Under the pieces are notes generated by a model, which had not been told where the DNA came from, ran no database searches, and was given only the letters and a program-made list of their open reading frames with translations. The position numbers and the translations under genes were made by a program. Positions 17,636 through 26,520 of a stretch of 64,000 nucleotides of DNA are shown here, one piece after another (position 1 is the first letter of the stretch; each line of letters begins with the position of its first letter). Source of the stretch: Ferruginibacter sp. (GTDB lineage: Bacteria > Bacteroidota > Bacteroidia > Chitinophagales > Chitinophagaceae); contig JAEUVU010000007.1 of NCBI GenBank assembly GCA_016786725.1, positions 434,001 through 498,000 on the forward strand. The letters are read 5' to 3'.

Positions 17636-19271
17636 CTTCAATTGATTTAACAGGTTCTGAAATCATTTCAATGGCGTGGCAGGGGCATTGCTCGTAGCAA
17701 ACGGCACAACCGGTGCAGGCATCATAATTAAATTTGTACCGATTACCTGCACCCAGTTTTATAATTGCATCTTCGGGGCATGCACCAAAACAGCCATCGC
17801 ATTCAAAACAGTTGCCGCAGCTAAGGCAGCGCTGTGCTTCGTAGCGGCTTTCTTTTTCAGAAAGCCCTGCATTCACTTCGTCAAAATTCTGAATGGCAAG
17901 TTCCGGCGCCAGTTTATCCTGCTCTTTTTGCGGTGCATCTGTTTTGTACCACATGTGCAGTTTTTTGTAACTGGCTGTAAGGTGTTTTTCAGGTTTTTGA
18001 TAAGCAGCTCCTTTCAAAAAACCATCAATATATTTTGCGGCTTTTTTTCCCTGGCCGATTGCGATGGTAGCGCTGCGGTTTTCTCCGGGCAGCATATCGC
18101 CACCGGCGAAAATTCCTTCGTAGCCGGTCATGCGTTGTGTATCTATTTTAATGGTGCCATCTTCATTAATAACCATGCCTGTTACCGAACGCAGGAAGCC
18201 GGAATCCGTTTCCTGCTTATTGGCAACGATGAGCACATCTGCATCAATGGCTTCAAATTCGTTGCAGCCCACGGCTTTTCCTTTTTCCACTTTCATCTGC
18301 TCCAGCGTGATCTTGTTTTTGCTGATGCTTTTGATACTTTTTAAAAGCTGCACATCTACCCCTTCAGCCAATGCATCTTCGGTTTCATAATCATAGGCTG
18401 GCATTAATTTTTTATCGCCGGCAAAATATACAGTGGCTTCCGAGCCAAATCTTTTTACCATCCTTGCCAGGTACATCGGGAGCTTGCCACCGCCATATAT
18501 CACTACCTTCTTATTCATATAAGGAGAGGGGTTCGATTTAACTTCAGTGAAGAAGCTAAAGGCATCGGTGATGTAAACAGAAGCATCATCTGCAATATCT
18601 TCCTGGTGAATGAGGTTTGCGCCGATACCGAGGTACACAGCATCAAAGCCACCGGCCTCTTTTTCCTGCAGCACATCTTCTACTTTATGGTTCAGTTCTA
18701 TTTTTACACCGGCTTTCACAATGCGGTCAATTTCAAAATCGAGAATTTCTTTTGGCAGGCGATAATCGGGGATGCCGGTCCACATTAAACCTCCTGCATG
18801 ATCCCCTGCTTCATACACTGTTACGCTATGGCCCATTCGGGTAAGATGATAAGCAGCAGATAATCCGGATGGCCCGGCACCAACCACCATTACTTTTTTA
18901 TTGCTGGCAGCAGCTTTAAATACAACCGGCCATTTCATGGCGATAGCTTCATCGCCGATATAGCGCTCAACAGCATGTATGTTTACTGTGGTATCAATAT
19001 GATTGCGGTTGCAGCCCGTTTCGCAGGGCTTTACACATACACGCCCCATGATGGCGGGAAATGGATTGTCTTCCATGAGCGTTTGAAAAGCAGAAAAATA
19101 ATCTCCTGCCTGTGCAAAGCTTAGCCATGCCTGGATGTTTTCTCCTGCCGGGCAGGCGCTGTTGCAGGGAGGCATAAAATCAACGTATAAAGGGCGTTGT
19201 TTTCTTAGCGGGCCTGTACCATCAGCATGCGCTGTAAGGTCCGCCGGTTTGGTGATGTCGGTTGTTGACAT
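17625..19271 (-). CDS. GltD-like NAD(P)-binding protein with C-terminal 2x(4Fe-4S) domain
   Basis: 548 aa. The N-terminus has the cysteine-rich GltD/BeiF-type domain (PPCNSACPAGENIQAWL, then GRVCVKPCETGCNR). The FAD site GAGPSGLSAAYHLTRMG (about 131-147) and a second nucleotide-binding region (VVIYGGGKLPMYLARMV) follow. A ferredoxin-type tail has CLSCGNCFECDGCFGACP and CTGCAVCYEQCP. The protein lacks the glutaminase and synthase parts of glutamate synthase. Its overlap with nifJ suggests it moves electrons between PFOR-reduced ferredoxin and NAD(P)H; this is inference from context. Glutamate synthase small subunit is the alternative, but no gltB is nearby. Confidence 0.9.
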   Translation of the reverse strand: MSTTDITKPADLTAHADGTGPLRKQRPLYVDFMPPCNSACPAGENIQAWLSFAQAGDYFSAFQTLMEDNPFPAIMGRVCVKPCETGCNRNHIDTTVNIHAVERYIGDEAIAMKWPVVFKAAASNKKVMVVGAGPSGLSAAYHLTRMGHSVTVYEAGDHAGGLMWTGIPDYRLPKEILDFEIDRIVKAGVKIELNHKVEDVLQEKEAGGFDAVYLGIGANLIHQEDIADDASVYITDAFSFFTEVKSNPSPYMNKKVVIYGGGKLPMYLARMVKRFGSEATVYFAGDKKLMPAYDYETEDALAEGVDVQLLKSIKSISKNKITLEQMKVEKGKAVGCNEFEAIDADVLIVANKQETDSGFLRSVTGMVINEDGTIKIDTQRMTGYEGIFAGGDMLPGENRSATIAIGQGKKAAKYIDGFLKGAAYQKPEKHLTASYKKLHMWYKTDAPQKEQDKLAPELAIQNFDEVNAGLSEKESRYEAQRCLSCGNCFECDGCFGACPEDAIIKLGAGNRYKFNYDACTGCAVCYEQCPCHAIEMISEPVKSIEDAQ

Positions 19272-19377
19272 AATATCAGATTAGTGAATAACAGAATAGC
19301 GGCTCAAGGTAGAATGTAGCCCTGCATTTTTCATTGACTTAGTTCACAGGCAATGCTGATATAAATCATAGGTACAT

Positions 19378-19408
19378 AAAAAAGCTGCCGGCGTTTAACT
19401 GGCAGCTT
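19378..19408 (-). terminator. Rho-independent terminator after glyS
   Basis: On the minus strand AAGCTGCC and GGCAGCTT form an 8-bp stem with an 11-nt loop, followed by a run of six T. It lies about 25 bases past the glyS stop codon. Confidence 0.85.
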
Positions 19409-19430
19409 AATGTATAATAAGGTAAGATTT

Positions 19431-20903
19431 TTAACTGATCTTTTCCAGCACCAGTTTCTTTACATCACTCAGTGCAATCCTTTCCTGCACCATCGTATCC
19501 CGGTAACGAATGGTTACGGTGTTGTCTTCTTTGGTCTGGTGATCAATGGTTACACAGAAAGGTGTGCCAATGGCATCCATACGGCGGTATCTTTTACCGA
19601 TGGCATCTTTCTCTTCATAAAAACACATGAAGCTGCTCTTGCACTCGTCCATTAACTGGCGTGCAATTTCGGGCAGTCCGTCTTTTTTTACCAGTGGAAG
19701 AATAGCCAGTTTAGTAGGGGCGATCTTTGCGGGAATTTTTAATACTACACGGCTGTCTTCTGTACCATCTTCTTTATTCCATTTTTCTTCGGCATACGAA
19801 AGGCTGATGATGGTTAAGAACAGGCGATCCAAACCAACCGAGGTTTCAACCACATAAGGAATGTAGTTGCCGTAAGGTTTGTTTGTGACAGGATCAATAT
19901 CATTATCGAAATACTGCATTTTCTTTTTGCTGTACTCCTGGTGTTGCTTAAGGTCGAAGTCGGTGCGGCTGTGGATACCTTCCAGTTCTTTCCAGCCAAA
20001 GGGGAATTCAAACTCAATATCTAAAGCCGCATCGGCATAATGCGCAAGTTTTACATGATCATGAAAGCGTAATTTTTCTGCAGGGATGCCAATGCTCTCA
20101 TGCCATTTCTTTCTTTCATTTTTCCAGAAATTATACCACTCCATCTGTGAACCGGGGCGGATGAAGAACTGCATTTCCATCTGCTCAAACTCCCTCATGC
20201 GGAAAATAAACTGCCTTGCAACAATTTCATTTCTGAAAGCCTTACCGGTTTGTGCAATACCAAAAGGGATTTTCATCCTACCGGTTTTTTGCACATTTAA
20301 AAAGTTAACGAAAATACCTTGTGCAGTTTCGGGCCGCAGGTACACTTTATTATCATCCGGATTATCGCTTGCAACAGCGCCAAACTCTGTTGAGAACATC
20401 AGGTTGAACTGGCGTACCTCCGTCCAGTTGCAGGTTTTACTGATAGAGCATTTCATCTTGTTGTCTTCGATCAGTTTCTTTAAACCTGCATAATCATCTT
20501 TAGCAAGTAAAGCATCCATTGATTTTAAAACTTCTTCTGCCAACTGTCCATTGCCGGCTGCCGACTGCTCATCTGCAAAACCTTCTATCAAATGATCAAC
20601 CCTGTATCTTTTGTTGCTGTCTTTGTTATCAATCATCGGGTCGCTGAAATTGTCAACGTGGCCACTGGCCTTCCAGGTGGTTGGGTGCATAAAAATAGCT
20701 GCATCAATACCCACAATATTGTCGTGCATTTGTGTCATACTCTTCCACCAGTAATCACGTATGTTCTTTTTCAGTTGGGCACCGTTCTGTCCGTAATCAT
20801 ATACCGCCGCCAGGCCATCATAAATTTCTGATGACTGAAAAATGTAACCGTATTCTTTGCAATGGGAAATCAGTTCCGCAAAATTGTTTGTTTCGTTTGC
20901 CAT
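19431..20903 (-). CDS. glyS: Glycyl-tRNA synthetase (dimeric, class II)
   Basis: Charges tRNA-Gly. This is the eukaryote/archaea-like alpha2 form, about 490 aa. Visible class II elements include EIYDGLAAVYDYGQNG, LRPETAQGIFVNF, RMREFEQMEMQFF and ETSVGLDRLFLT (motif 3). The C-terminal anticodon-binding domain begins near AKIAPTKLAILPLV. ATG 20903 (MANETNNFAEL) is preferred to a TTG nine bases upstream. A TATCTTTG box (minus strand, 20917-20910) ends only six bases before this ATG, so the transcript may be nearly leaderless. The eukaryote-type enzyme is common in Bacteroidota. Confidence 0.97.
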   Translation of the reverse strand: MANETNNFAELISHCKEYGYIFQSSEIYDGLAAVYDYGQNGAQLKKNIRDYWWKSMTQMHDNIVGIDAAIFMHPTTWKASGHVDNFSDPMIDNKDSNKRYRVDHLIEGFADEQSAAGNGQLAEEVLKSMDALLAKDDYAGLKKLIEDNKMKCSISKTCNWTEVRQFNLMFSTEFGAVASDNPDDNKVYLRPETAQGIFVNFLNVQKTGRMKIPFGIAQTGKAFRNEIVARQFIFRMREFEQMEMQFFIRPGSQMEWYNFWKNERKKWHESIGIPAEKLRFHDHVKLAHYADAALDIEFEFPFGWKELEGIHSRTDFDLKQHQEYSKKKMQYFDNDIDPVTNKPYGNYIPYVVETSVGLDRLFLTIISLSYAEEKWNKEDGTEDSRVVLKIPAKIAPTKLAILPLVKKDGLPEIARQLMDECKSSFMCFYEEKDAIGKRYRRMDAIGTPFCVTIDHQTKEDNTVTIRYRDTMVQERIALSDVKKLVLEKIS

Positions 20904-20956
20904 AGGGCGCAAAGATAAGCAGTGAGGCCAATACTTTAAAGCAGGAAGAATAAATC

Positions 20957-21292
20957 CTATTTGAGTTTTTCATTTTGCAGGTGCCTGTCCCCATCCCGTA
21001 AATTCTTTTTCTCAAAATTCTTTTCCAAAGCCTCTGTTAGGTTAACCCCGGTTTGGTTGGCCAGGCATATCAGCACCCAAAGTACATCCGCCATTTCATC
21101 TGCCAGTTCTTTTCCTTTGTCAGATTCTTTAAAGGATTGCTCACCATATTTACGAACCATCAGCCGGCTTAACTCTCCAACCTCCTCCATTAGTATGCCA
21201 AGGTTTGTCAGTTCGCTGAAATATTTTACGCCAACGGTCTTAATCCATTGGTCAACTTGCTCTTGTGCCTGTTTGATTGTTATATCATTCAT
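20957..21292 (-). CDS. MazG-like nucleotide pyrophosphohydrolase
   Basis: A 111-aa, all-alpha NTP pyrophosphohydrolase of the MazG/iMazG type, expected to hydrolyse non-canonical nucleoside triphosphates. The metal-binding motif EEVGELSRL followed by ELADEMADVLW gives the ExxE...ExxD pattern. The single-domain length fits the short family. It follows dtd by eight bases on the same strand, so the two quality-control genes are probably cotranscribed, with glyS 54 bases downstream. Confidence 0.9.
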   Translation of the reverse strand: MNDITIKQAQEQVDQWIKTVGVKYFSELTNLGILMEEVGELSRLMVRKYGEQSFKESDKGKELADEMADVLWVLICLANQTGVNLTEALEKNFEKKNLRDGDRHLQNEKLK

Positions 21293-21300
21293 AATTAAGA

Positions 21301-21753
21301 TTATTCTTTTTGTTTTGAATCAATGATGATCGTTACCGGTCCATCATTCAATAAAGAAACCTTCATATCTGCACCAAATTGCCCTGTAAAAATCTTTTTG
21401 TTGAGATCTGTTTCCAGTTGAGCGATCATTTGTTCATACAATGGTATTGCAATATCCGGCTTACTTGCTTTTATATATGAAGGGCGGTTTCCTTTTTTAG
21501 TAGCTGCATGTAAAGTGAACTGGCTTACCAGTAAAATATCACCACCCATATCTTTCACTGAAATGTTAGGCACTTTATTTTCATCGTCAAAAATGCGGAG
21601 GTTAACGATCTTGTTGCTCAGCCACTCAATGTCATCTGTAGTGTCGGCATCTTCAATACCAATTAAAACAAGCATTCCTTTTTTAATCTGAGATCTTATA
21701 ACGCCACCAATGCTTACACTGGCCTGTGTTACTCTTTGTATTATAACCCTCAT
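21301..21753 (-). CDS. dtd: D-aminoacyl-tRNA deacylase
   Basis: Removes D-amino acids (and glycine from tRNA-Ala) from tRNA. The protein is 150 aa, the standard length. Both active-site signatures are present: SQFTLHAATKKGNRPS, and the cross-subunit motif NDGPVT near the C-terminus. The N-terminus MRVIIQRVTQASV is typical. It sits directly upstream of the MazG-like gene and glyS, a translation-fidelity grouping. Confidence 0.97.
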   Translation of the reverse strand: MRVIIQRVTQASVSIGGVIRSQIKKGMLVLIGIEDADTTDDIEWLSNKIVNLRIFDDENKVPNISVKDMGGDILLVSQFTLHAATKKGNRPSYIKASKPDIAIPLYEQMIAQLETDLNKKIFTGQFGADMKVSLLNDGPVTIIIDSKQKE

Positions 21754-21893
21754 AATGGTTTATTTATAAAAATGCCGGAAAACAGTATTTTTTTGCTTCA
21801 ACCAAAAATACCCTTTTACGGGATTGACACGGCAGTATTTTTTGGTTCTTTTTGTGTTGTAATAAATTATTAACCGATTTAATGACTACCAGC

Positions 21894-22241
21894 ATGAAAA
21901 AATTATTTCTATTGGCCGTAACCACTTTGTTTACAGTAGCTGCCATAGCACAGCCGCCACGTAAAAAAGATGATAAAAACCCTAATGAGAACACCCTGCT
22001 AGAAAGCCGCCGCAACCACAAGCAACGCATACAGGAAGGCATACAAAGCGGAGACCTTACCAAATCGGAAGCAAAACAACTAACCGACCAGGAAGATAAA
22101 ATTAAACAGGCCATGTATAAAGCCAAGCAAAGTGGCGGCGTTATTGATGCTTCGGAAAGAGATGCCATTGAAAGGATGCTGCTCGACCTGAGTAAAAGAA
22201 TTGAAGAACTGAAACGTAATAGTGACAGACGCACAAAATAA
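21894..22241 (+). CDS. Small exported helical protein, unknown
   Basis: 115 aa from ATG 21894. MKKLFLLAVTTLFTVAAIAQ is a clear signal peptide; earlier in-frame codons would place basic and polar residues before it. The mature part is short, charged and helical, with two related units: RIQEGIQSGDLTKSEAKQL and AKQSGGVIDASERDAIERML. Each is a Gly-containing turn followed by a Thr/Ser-x-x-Glu helix cap. I know of no assigned function. It is the first of three closely spaced genes for exported proteins (gaps of 23 and 2 bases). Confidence 0.8.
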   Translation: MKKLFLLAVTTLFTVAAIAQPPRKKDDKNPNENTLLESRRNHKQRIQEGIQSGDLTKSEAKQLTDQEDKIKQAMYKAKQSGGVIDASERDAIERMLLDLSKRIEELKRNSDRRTK

Positions 22242-22264
22242 TCATCAATAACATACTTAATAAT

Positions 22265-23617
22265 ATGAAAAAAGCGATTGCAGCAACAGCAGTTATGCTG
22301 GTGGCGGCTATAGCCCGGGCGCAGCCATCGGCCACACAGGTAAAAAATGATTTTATGGGTGGAGGCGTAATTGCTGTGGAAGGTATAGTGATCAATAAGG
22401 AATGGTACAAAGACCATTATTTATGGAAAGCATCCTTTCGCACAGTGTTGCCGGTTAAGCCAGAGGAAGTGGATGGGCTTAAAGGAGTAACACTGGTAAG
22501 GCATGTAGTGGCGCACTACGAGTGTACCGGAAGTTGTGGCAAAACATGGAGCGGCCTGGCATATACCGAGTACAGGGGAATAAACCTGCCTGCGCCTTCC
22601 AATGCTGAAATAAATCAATTTCTGAAGAACGAAAGCACGGCCAACCCGTCTTCCTTTTTCCGCAGCATGAGCGGCAAGTTTGCCATAACCGAAACCGGTG
22701 TGAATGAAAAGGAACCTAAATTCGAATGGTTGAATCCGCGTAAGCTTACATTTAAAGCCTGGAAGAAAAATTATGAAGAGGTTAGTTACAATGATGTGGC
22801 GCTGGTACAAACCCCGTTAACTGTTACCTTAAAACGTGATGGCCTGAAACTTCCCTGGAAAATAGATTTTATACAGGAAGAAAGAGAAAGTCTTGAAGAA
22901 ATAAAGCGCATTCCCAAATCGGAAATGAAGAACCTGGTTGCTGGGTCTGATGCCGGCGAAGAGTCTAAAATAAAAGCAGAAGCGGATCGCCTGCATGTAC
23001 CTGCACCACCCTTGTTTATTACCGCTGAAGCTGCCGCCAGCGATTTTTATACCATGCTGTTTAATTTAAGCAGGGAGCAGTTTAAGATTTATGTGGCGCA
23101 GATGATGAACCCCGAAATGCGCTGCTATAATTGTAAATACACATTGAATGGTAACGGACAGCCCAAAGTAGATTACATACTTAAAAATGCATACGACGGC
23201 CCAGGGTTGTTTAAAGACCAGTTTTGCATGACCCCTTCTTTTTCGATAGAAGGCAGCGCTGTGTATTTTAAAAACAAAGAGGCAGCGGGAATGGACTCGT
23301 ACATTATGCTGGACAAAGTGGGCAGTTACTATTACATCAATTCAGCCACATTGCAGGTAAGTAAAGATGCTGCCACCAACACAAAATTTAAAAGCATAAG
23401 CTGCGGCAGTAATGATGGAGCTGCCGGCATGGCAAGTGAGACCCAACCAAAGCAGGGGGGCTGGAAAAAAGGCGATAAGGTGCTGGTGGAAGAAAACGGC
23501 AAATGGTATCCCGCCACCGTGCTGGACACAAGACCCGGCGAGTGGTTCATCCATTACGATGGCTATGCTTCCAAATACGACCTGTGGGTAAATATTTCAC
23601 GAATTAAAAACAAATAA
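22265..23617 (+). CDS. Exported protein with C-terminal Tudor-knot-like domain
   Basis: 450 aa, function unknown. Signal peptide MKKAIAATAVMLVAAIARAQ. The central part has paired cysteines (ECTGSCGKTW, and RCYNCKY) and no family I can name. The last ~45 residues (WKKGDKVLVEENGKWYPATV, then EWFIHYDGYASKYDLWV) have the barrel pattern of the Tudor-knot/agenet/chromo-barrel group, with aromatic residues at the expected places. Such domains are best known from nuclear proteins but also occur in Bacteroidota exported proteins, probably as peptide- or ligand-binding beta barrels. It is likely periplasmic and cotranscribed with its neighbours. Confidence 0.8.
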   Translation: MKKAIAATAVMLVAAIARAQPSATQVKNDFMGGGVIAVEGIVINKEWYKDHYLWKASFRTVLPVKPEEVDGLKGVTLVRHVVAHYECTGSCGKTWSGLAYTEYRGINLPAPSNAEINQFLKNESTANPSSFFRSMSGKFAITETGVNEKEPKFEWLNPRKLTFKAWKKNYEEVSYNDVALVQTPLTVTLKRDGLKLPWKIDFIQEERESLEEIKRIPKSEMKNLVAGSDAGEESKIKAEADRLHVPAPPLFITAEAAASDFYTMLFNLSREQFKIYVAQMMNPEMRCYNCKYTLNGNGQPKVDYILKNAYDGPGLFKDQFCMTPSFSIEGSAVYFKNKEAAGMDSYIMLDKVGSYYYINSATLQVSKDAATNTKFKSISCGSNDGAAGMASETQPKQGGWKKGDKVLVEENGKWYPATVLDTRPGEWFIHYDGYASKYDLWVNISRIKNK

Positions 23618-23619
23618 AA

Positions 23620-23958
23620 ATGAAAAAGTACTTATTGATCATCATCACTTCAGCAGCTATTGCGTCATGCAGTTCGGGCAGCAAAGAATCAAAACAAAAA
23701 GAAACCGCATCTTCATCAGGCTGGACAGCCGAACAAAAGAAAAAGCAGTTTGATGATTGCATGGTTAGTTTAACAATGACGGCAGAAAATAATAAACTGC
23801 CTGAAGAAACCAAAAAGGCAGTATGTGATTGCATGGTAGAAAAAAAGTCGGCTGCTTATCCTAACGGCGAAACAGCTAACCTGGACATGGCCGCTAAGGA
23901 AGGGATAGAAAATGTACACCGTTACAGAAACGACTGTATTAAAGAACTGGTTAAATAA
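23620..23958 (+). CDS. Small cysteine-containing lipoprotein, unknown
   Basis: 112 aa with a lipoprotein signal (MKKYLLIIITSAAIASC, lipobox AIASC). The mature domain has four cysteines spaced as two pairs (DDCMVSL, VCDCMVEKK, RNDCIKEL), suggesting disulfides in the periplasm. A short Ser/Lys linker follows the lipid anchor. It starts two bases after the Tudor-knot gene stop, so the three genes from 21894 form one unit. The gene ends at a bidirectional terminator shared with the convergent histidine kinase. Confidence 0.82.
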   Translation: MKKYLLIIITSAAIASCSSGSKESKQKETASSSGWTAEQKKKQFDDCMVSLTMTAENNKLPEETKKAVCDCMVEKKSAAYPNGETANLDMAAKEGIENVHRYRNDCIKELVK

Positions 23959-23977
23959 ACAACCGGCAATACTGGCG

Positions 23978-24010
23978 AATAACCTGCCTTGCCAGGCAGG
24001 TTATTTTTTT
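23978..24010. terminator. Bidirectional terminator between convergent genes
   Basis: An 11-bp perfect stem (AATAACCTGCC at 23978-23988 with 23995-24005), loop TTGCCA, then a T-run on the plus strand. The stop codon of the histidine kinase on the minus strand lies inside the stem. Confidence 0.85.
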
Positions 24011-25830
24011 AGTGTTACAGTAAAACAGCTTCCTTTTCCTTCCTGGCTTGAAACCGCAATGCTCCCGTTCAGCTCATCTGCCATTCGTTTTACAATAGAC
24101 AGCCCCAGGCCGTTAGAAGCCTCGCCGGCTGTTGGTTTGGAAGATATGCTGCTGTATTTTACAAAAAGATGCGGCAGTTCATCTGCAGGTATGCCTACAC
24201 CCTCGTCTTTTATTTCGATGCAAACATTATTGCCATCCTCATAAAGTTTTGTGTAAATATTTTTTCCGGGCGGGGAGAATTTGATTGCATTGCTCAACAG
24301 GTTTTCGGCAATGCGGCGCAATAGTTCTTTATCGGTAAGCAAAGGAATATTTTCAGGGCCGGCAGTAAAATGAAGCTGTAAATTTTTTTCAAGCGCTTTG
24401 TTGCTGAAACTGCTTACTGTTTCCTGCATCATGTTTACGGCATTTATGTTTTCAAGCTTTAGCTGATGGCTGGCCATTTCAATACGGTCAATATCAAGTA
24501 TGCGTTTAATAAGCTGTTCACCATTTTGTACGCTCATTTTTATTTTTGAAACTGCCAGCACCTGCTCATCAGACAAAGTATCTGTATCTTTTGCCAGCAC
24601 ATTGTTCCAGGTGCTGATGCTGGCAAACGGCGAACTAAGATCGTGGCTTACTACGCTGATGAGTGAATTTTTTTCTGCATTCAGTTCGGTAAGTTTGCTG
24701 TTCTGCTTTTGGATCAGGGCGTTCTGTTCTTCTGCCTTACGCCTGGCTTTTTTATTTTGACGCAACGCAAAACCGATGGCTATAGCAACAAGTACAGCCC
24801 CCAATGCACCAATACCATAGAGTGTTTTCTGCAGTTTGCTTTCCTTAAGGTTTGCCTGCAGCAGGCTGTTATCTTTTTCCCTGGTTCCGGCATCGTATTT
24901 TTCCTGCATTTCGGCAATGGCATTGTGACTTTTCTCATCTATAAATTCTTTGTAAGCTACCTGATATTTTTCTACATAATCATAAGCCAGGTTCCATATT
25001 TTTTTCTTTTTGTAATAGCCTGAAAATTGCTCGTAACAGGCTGCTTCTTTTTCTTTGCTGCCTGTTCTTTTGGCGCAGGCAAGAGCGCTGTCATAGTACT
25101 GCAGGGCTTTGTTATCATTACCTGTGCCTTCATAAGCTGCGCCCATATTCACGTAATCAAAATAGAGATCAGCATCGGTGCCATTCACTTTGTCATATTC
25201 ATAATTCTCTAAAAAATAGGGCAGGGCCTGGTTGTGCCTGTCGGTAAAAATGTACAACGATCCTATATTGTTTTTGGCGGCCACCAATCCTTTGGTATCA
25301 CCAATGCTTTTTTTTAAAGCTTCCGCCTGCTTGTACATGGCAATGGCCTCATCATATTTTTTCTGGTGGCGCAGGCAAATGCCCAGGCTGTTATAGCAAA
25401 TGCTTTCTATCTTGTAGTCATTAAGTTCTTTAGCAATTGTAAGAGCCCTGTTATAAGCATCAATGGCCTTGTCGTAGAACTGGAGTGTAATAAAGGAAGA
25501 GCCAATATCCGTATGTGCGTTGGATGCAAGCTGCTTCAGGTTATTTTCTTCGGCGTACTTAATGGCTTCCAAAAAAAAAGCTATGGCTTTTTTATTGTCT
25601 TCTTCGTTTTGCGATGCAATACCTTTCAGCCTCAGTGCAAAAAAAATACCTTCCCGGTATTTTATTGTTTCTGATGAAGCCTGTATCTGCCCGGCATAAT
25701 AGCGGATGGAATCATTCCTGTCGTAATAATTCTTCACTTTTTTATATAATGCATTGATAGAAGCCGTGTCCATTTGTGCATACAATGAAAAAGCAACCAT
25801 TAATAAAATGGCAGTAAGCAGTTTTTGCAT
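24001..25830 (-). CDS. TPR-containing sensor histidine kinase
   Basis: 609 aa. Signal peptide MQKLLTAILLMVAFSLYAQ, then periplasmic TPR repeats to about residue 300 (examples: YDKAIDAYNRALTIAKELND, YDEAIAMYKQAEALKK). One membrane helix follows (about 337-356), then a short coiled coil, HisKA with phospho-acceptor His396 in SVVSHDLSSPF, and HATPase_c with NLLSNAIKFSPPG, DEGVGIP and GLGLSIVKRM. It is encoded nine bases downstream of a NarL-type regulator, its probable partner. HisKA with a NarL-type regulator is a mixed pairing found in Bacteroidota. The signal sensed is unknown. Confidence 0.93.
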   Translation of the reverse strand: MQKLLTAILLMVAFSLYAQMDTASINALYKKVKNYYDRNDSIRYYAGQIQASSETIKYREGIFFALRLKGIASQNEEDNKKAIAFFLEAIKYAEENNLKQLASNAHTDIGSSFITLQFYDKAIDAYNRALTIAKELNDYKIESICYNSLGICLRHQKKYDEAIAMYKQAEALKKSIGDTKGLVAAKNNIGSLYIFTDRHNQALPYFLENYEYDKVNGTDADLYFDYVNMGAAYEGTGNDNKALQYYDSALACAKRTGSKEKEAACYEQFSGYYKKKKIWNLAYDYVEKYQVAYKEFIDEKSHNAIAEMQEKYDAGTREKDNSLLQANLKESKLQKTLYGIGALGAVLVAIAIGFALRQNKKARRKAEEQNALIQKQNSKLTELNAEKNSLISVVSHDLSSPFASISTWNNVLAKDTDTLSDEQVLAVSKIKMSVQNGEQLIKRILDIDRIEMASHQLKLENINAVNMMQETVSSFSNKALEKNLQLHFTAGPENIPLLTDKELLRRIAENLLSNAIKFSPPGKNIYTKLYEDGNNVCIEIKDEGVGIPADELPHLFVKYSSISSKPTAGEASNGLGLSIVKRMADELNGSIAVSSQEGKGSCFTVTLKK

Positions 25831-25839
25831 ATATAAGGT

Positions 25840-26493
25840 TTAATCGAGTAAATTATTTTTAAGAGCAAAACGAACCATGCCTACCGTGTTATTAACGCCC
25901 AGTTTGCCCATGATGTTTTTGCGGTGTGTATCAACCGTACCCACGCTAATAAAAAGCCGGGCAGCAATTTCTGAATTTGAGAATTCGCTGCAAATGAGTT
26001 TTAATATCTCCACTTCTCTTTTGGTAAGTATCTCATTTACTTTGTTATCATCCAGGCTAATGGTGTTGCGGTGATCATTTTCTTCTGTAAGTATATTTAT
26101 TTCTTCGCTGAAATAAGTGCCGCCTGTCGCCACTGTTTTAATAGCACCCAGCAGTTCGTGCACCGGAGCGCTTTTTAAAATGTATCCCTGTATGTTTTTG
26201 CTGATGAGCTTGTGTACATTGCGGGTGCCCCTCATCATGGTAAGGTAGATGATTTTTAATGCGGGTGCCAGTTTGCGTATTTCCGGCAGTAATTGTTCAG
26301 GCTTATAATCCGGCAGGTTTACATCCAGCAACAGGATATCACATGCTGTACCTGGTAATTTCTGCAGCAACATACTTCCTGTTGAGGCCATGCCCGTTAC
26401 CTGTACACCTTCTTTATCTTTCAAAAGCAGGGAGGTGCCTTCCAGGTGCATTTCATGGTCATCACAAATAAAAATCTGCACAGGTTGGTTCAT
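25840..26493 (-). CDS. LuxR/NarL-family response regulator
   Basis: 217 aa. The receiver domain has acidic residues D11/D12, phospho-acceptor D57 in LLLDVNLP and the switch lysine in YILKSAP. The C-terminal GerE-type HTH has LTKREVEILKLI and ISVGTVDTHRKNIMGKLGV. It should bind DNA as a dimer when phosphorylated by the downstream kinase. A perfect 14-bp inverted repeat 28 bases upstream of the start codon is a candidate operator. Confidence 0.94.
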   Translation of the reverse strand: MNQPVQIFICDDHEMHLEGTSLLLKDKEGVQVTGMASTGSMLLQKLPGTACDILLLDVNLPDYKPEQLLPEIRKLAPALKIIYLTMMRGTRNVHKLISKNIQGYILKSAPVHELLGAIKTVATGGTYFSEEINILTEENDHRNTISLDDNKVNEILTKREVEILKLICSEFSNSEIAARLFISVGTVDTHRKNIMGKLGVNNTVGMVRFALKNNLLD

Positions 26494-26520
26494 TTTTTTT
26501 TGGTATAGGCTAAAAATACG

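Noticed and set aside
17676-18344. 222-codon frame antisense to the GltD-like gene
   Set aside because: Phe/Cys-rich translation opposite an assigned gene with clear FAD and Fe-S motifs; a codon-bias artefact.
17625-19271. Glutamate synthase small subunit as a firm call
   Set aside because: No large subunit nearby, an additional C-terminal ferredoxin domain and overlap with nifJ point to a different role.
21764-22417. 217-codon minus-strand frame opposite the small exported-protein genes
   Set aside because: Low-complexity Ser/Leu/Phe translation; the plus-strand genes have signal peptides and regular spacing.
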